DNA from: an uncultured Odoribacter sp.
Lineage (GTDB): Bacteria; Bacteroidota; Bacteroidia; Bacteroidales; Marinifilaceae
Direction of reading: 5' to 3'
DNA: 18,586 nt
Assembly (NCBI GenBank): GCA_905193145.1
Contig: CAJJNP010000051.1
Coordinates: forward strand, 1-18,586
Made by a program: the position numbers and the translations under genes. Every line of letters begins with the position of its first letter. Positions within the stretch are counted from its first letter, which is position 1. Below are positions 17,359 to 18,586 of the stretch, in pieces. The notes below the pieces were generated by a model that was not told the DNA's origin, searched no databases, and was given only the letters and a program-made list of their open reading frames with translations.

Positions 17359-18586
17359 TTAGCTGTAAATCAATGTTTTACAACGCTCATTTTTGCAGCC
17401 GTTTGTCTCCGTTTTGACCTCTGAAACTCCATAATAATATTCCCACAATTCATAAGGGTCTTCATACGAAAACTTAGTCACAAATTTATCTCCGTCAAAC
17501 TCGTATTTTATCTGTAGTGGAGTCTCCACTTCCGGCCATTTTGCCACCTTCTCGGTGCGCTTATACACCTTATTCGGCTCTGAATAATTCGGCATAGGCT
17601 CTTCCCATTCATCATCCTCACTATAACCGCCTACCTCCATCAGGCAATCCGAACCTTTATCCAACAAACCAATCTGGCATAAATTTCTTCCATATCATCC
17701 GACCCTATTTCATAGATAAACGCATTGAAATCGATATTTGTACCATTAGCCGGGTAACGATTAGGATACAATCTGTCTACAGGCAACTCCTCAACTTCTG
17801 ATTCTCCTCTTTCAAAAAATTCAACCTTCGTCAATAATCCGTCAGTATAATAGAATTTATCATACCAACTCTCCTCACCTTCTTTGCCTGCCTCTGCCCA
17901 CAATTTTTCCAGACGGCCGTCCGCAGTGTATCCCATCTTGGTAGCTTCCATGTCATACTCACCTGTCCTATTGCTATTTACCACATTACCTTGTTCATTC
18001 AAAGTAAGAATATACTTTTCGTTATATTCGGATTCATGTTTCTGTCCGTCACCGTCCAGACAATAATTTACACGATGATTGTTTACAGTAATTTCTCCGA
18101 CAATATGATAGTCGAACATATAGGTATCCGTTTCATTTTCCAAATCAGAATCACACTCCCAAGTGGATACCACTTTCGCCACACGTCCCTGCTCGTCATA
18201 AGAATAGACCCAAGTCCCTTTTTCATTGTCAGGAAAAGGATTACCTTCCCCGCACTTTTGGGTATATGTAACCGACTCCACTCTTCTCAGCTTCTTGCCA
18301 TCCTCTTTCTCTGCTTTCTGTTCGATGGTGATGGTAATCACCGTATCGCCGCAGATAATGCGAATCTCTGCCTTACGGGTCTTGCCGGTGAAATTCTGTT
18401 TCAATGTCAGCGTAATCGTATAGTCGCCTGCCTTGTCTCCACTGTATTGGCTCAATGCCAGCCAGTCAACTGTCGGAGCCACTGCCGCATCCGCTTTGGT
18501 TGACACCTCTTTCACTTCCGCCTTCCACGGACCCTGGGCTGTGAACTTGATACCCTCGTTCTTACCGCTTTTGTCGTTGGCATAAA
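17359..18586 (-). pseudogene. BACON/DUF4595-type surface lipoprotein gene, fragment C (N-terminus beyond window, frameshifted, 3' end displaced)
   Basis: The minus frame is open to the right edge, so the start and any lipoprotein signal lie outside. It begins with a BACON domain (IKFTAQGPW ... WLALSQYSG ... ITIEQKAEK, about 18300-18584). A region with YD-like strands follows (WVYSYDEQGRV, YILTLNEQGNV, MGYTADGRLEKL, FYYTDGLLTKV), resembling DUF4595. This frame stops at 17640. The natural continuation (LLDKGSDCLMEVGG onward) is in another frame open from 17694 to 17359, so a one-base shift has occurred at about 17670-17694. Homology to paralogous tails ends after PYELWEYYY at 17431. The last 24 codons (17430-17359) come from the inserted DNA. 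The gene is therefore probably inactive. Confidence 0.72.
18307..18417 (-). repeat. 111-bp perfect repeat, copy 2 (BACON coding block)
   Basis: Identical to 13061-13171 and in the same reading frame. Here the flanks continue a complete BACON domain upstream and the long DUF4595-like region downstream. Confidence 0.92.

Larger units (their letters stand above)
14132..17430. mobile_element. Putative 3.3-kb insertion splitting the BACON/DUF4595 lipoprotein gene
   Basis: Left boundary: homology to the lipoprotein tail ends at ...TTCAT (14131). Right boundary: homology resumes at ATAATAATATTCCC (17431). Using fragment A as the codon ruler (three codons between the TTC and the CTC-CCA codons on the + strand), removing this segment restores a continuous frame. 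Both sides then share the bases AT, a possible 2-bp target duplication. The ends show only a faint inverted similarity (GGAATTCA at 14134-14141 versus GGAGTTTCA read inward from 17430). No transposase or integrase is present, so the mechanism is unknown. Cargo is mostly on the + strand, opposite to the interrupted gene. Confidence 0.5.

Noticed and set aside
18513..18515. GTG at 18515-18513 as the start of the right-edge gene
   Set aside because: It falls inside the BACON domain and the frame stays open to the window edge, so the true start is outside.
12865..18586. Polymorphic-toxin (Rhs-like) array with swapped tips and immunity genes
   Set aside because: YD-like strands and displaced tails look similar, but the tails are homologous to each other rather than variable toxins, and no immunity gene follows them in order.

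Overview
The window looks like chromosome from a gut Bacteroidales bacterium (Bacteroides/Parabacteroides-like). Reasons: exact copies of the Bacteroidetes primary-sigma -7 box (TAnnTTTG), one with a correctly spaced -33 TTTG; AT-rich coding without strong Shine-Dalgarno sequences; the long, coiled-coil form of the RluA-type pseudouridine synthase; an SPII lipoprotein sulfatase of the serine (S-x-P-S-R) type; and BACON/DUF4595-like surface lipoprotein sequence.

Positions 1-12350 are ordinary and gene dense, all on the + strand: a pseudouridine synthase (cut by the left edge), rubrerythrin with its own promoter and terminator, an MFS transporter with promoter and a strong terminator, then a close-packed run of GH2 beta-galactosidase, S1-family sulfatase, FabK/nitronate-monooxygenase-like flavoprotein, and a pair of M16 peptidases (one with a zinc site, one without). 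The GH2 plus sulfatase pair suggests trimming of sulfated galactose/GlcNAc glycans such as mucin, without a SusC/SusD pair in view. The GH2 start is odd: a ten-T tract puts a signal-peptide-like leader one base out of frame. A convergent gene of unknown function (12371-12739, minus) closes this part.

Positions 12800-18586 are rearranged accessory DNA. It holds three pieces of minus-strand BACON/DUF4595-type lipoprotein genes (A 12865-13200, B 13995-14131, C 17431-18586), two copies of their shared 3' end and terminator, and a HigB/HigA-type toxin-antitoxin pair lying between A and B. Pieces C and B join at the residue level, so the DNA between them (about 14132-17430, 3.3 kb) reads as an insertion into one lipoprotein gene, with a possible 2-bp AT duplication.

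The inserted segment carries, mostly on the opposite strand: a frameshifted small gene, an exact -7 box followed by about 250 nt of palindrome-rich DNA that looks like a structured leader or small RNA, a secreted protein of unknown function, a membrane-anchored protein made of two copies of one domain, a membrane-anchored NERD-domain protein, a convergent small ORF, and a repeat-rich right end. No transposase or integrase is visible. This segment is the best candidate for an undescribed system, but its function and way of moving cannot be read from sequence alone.
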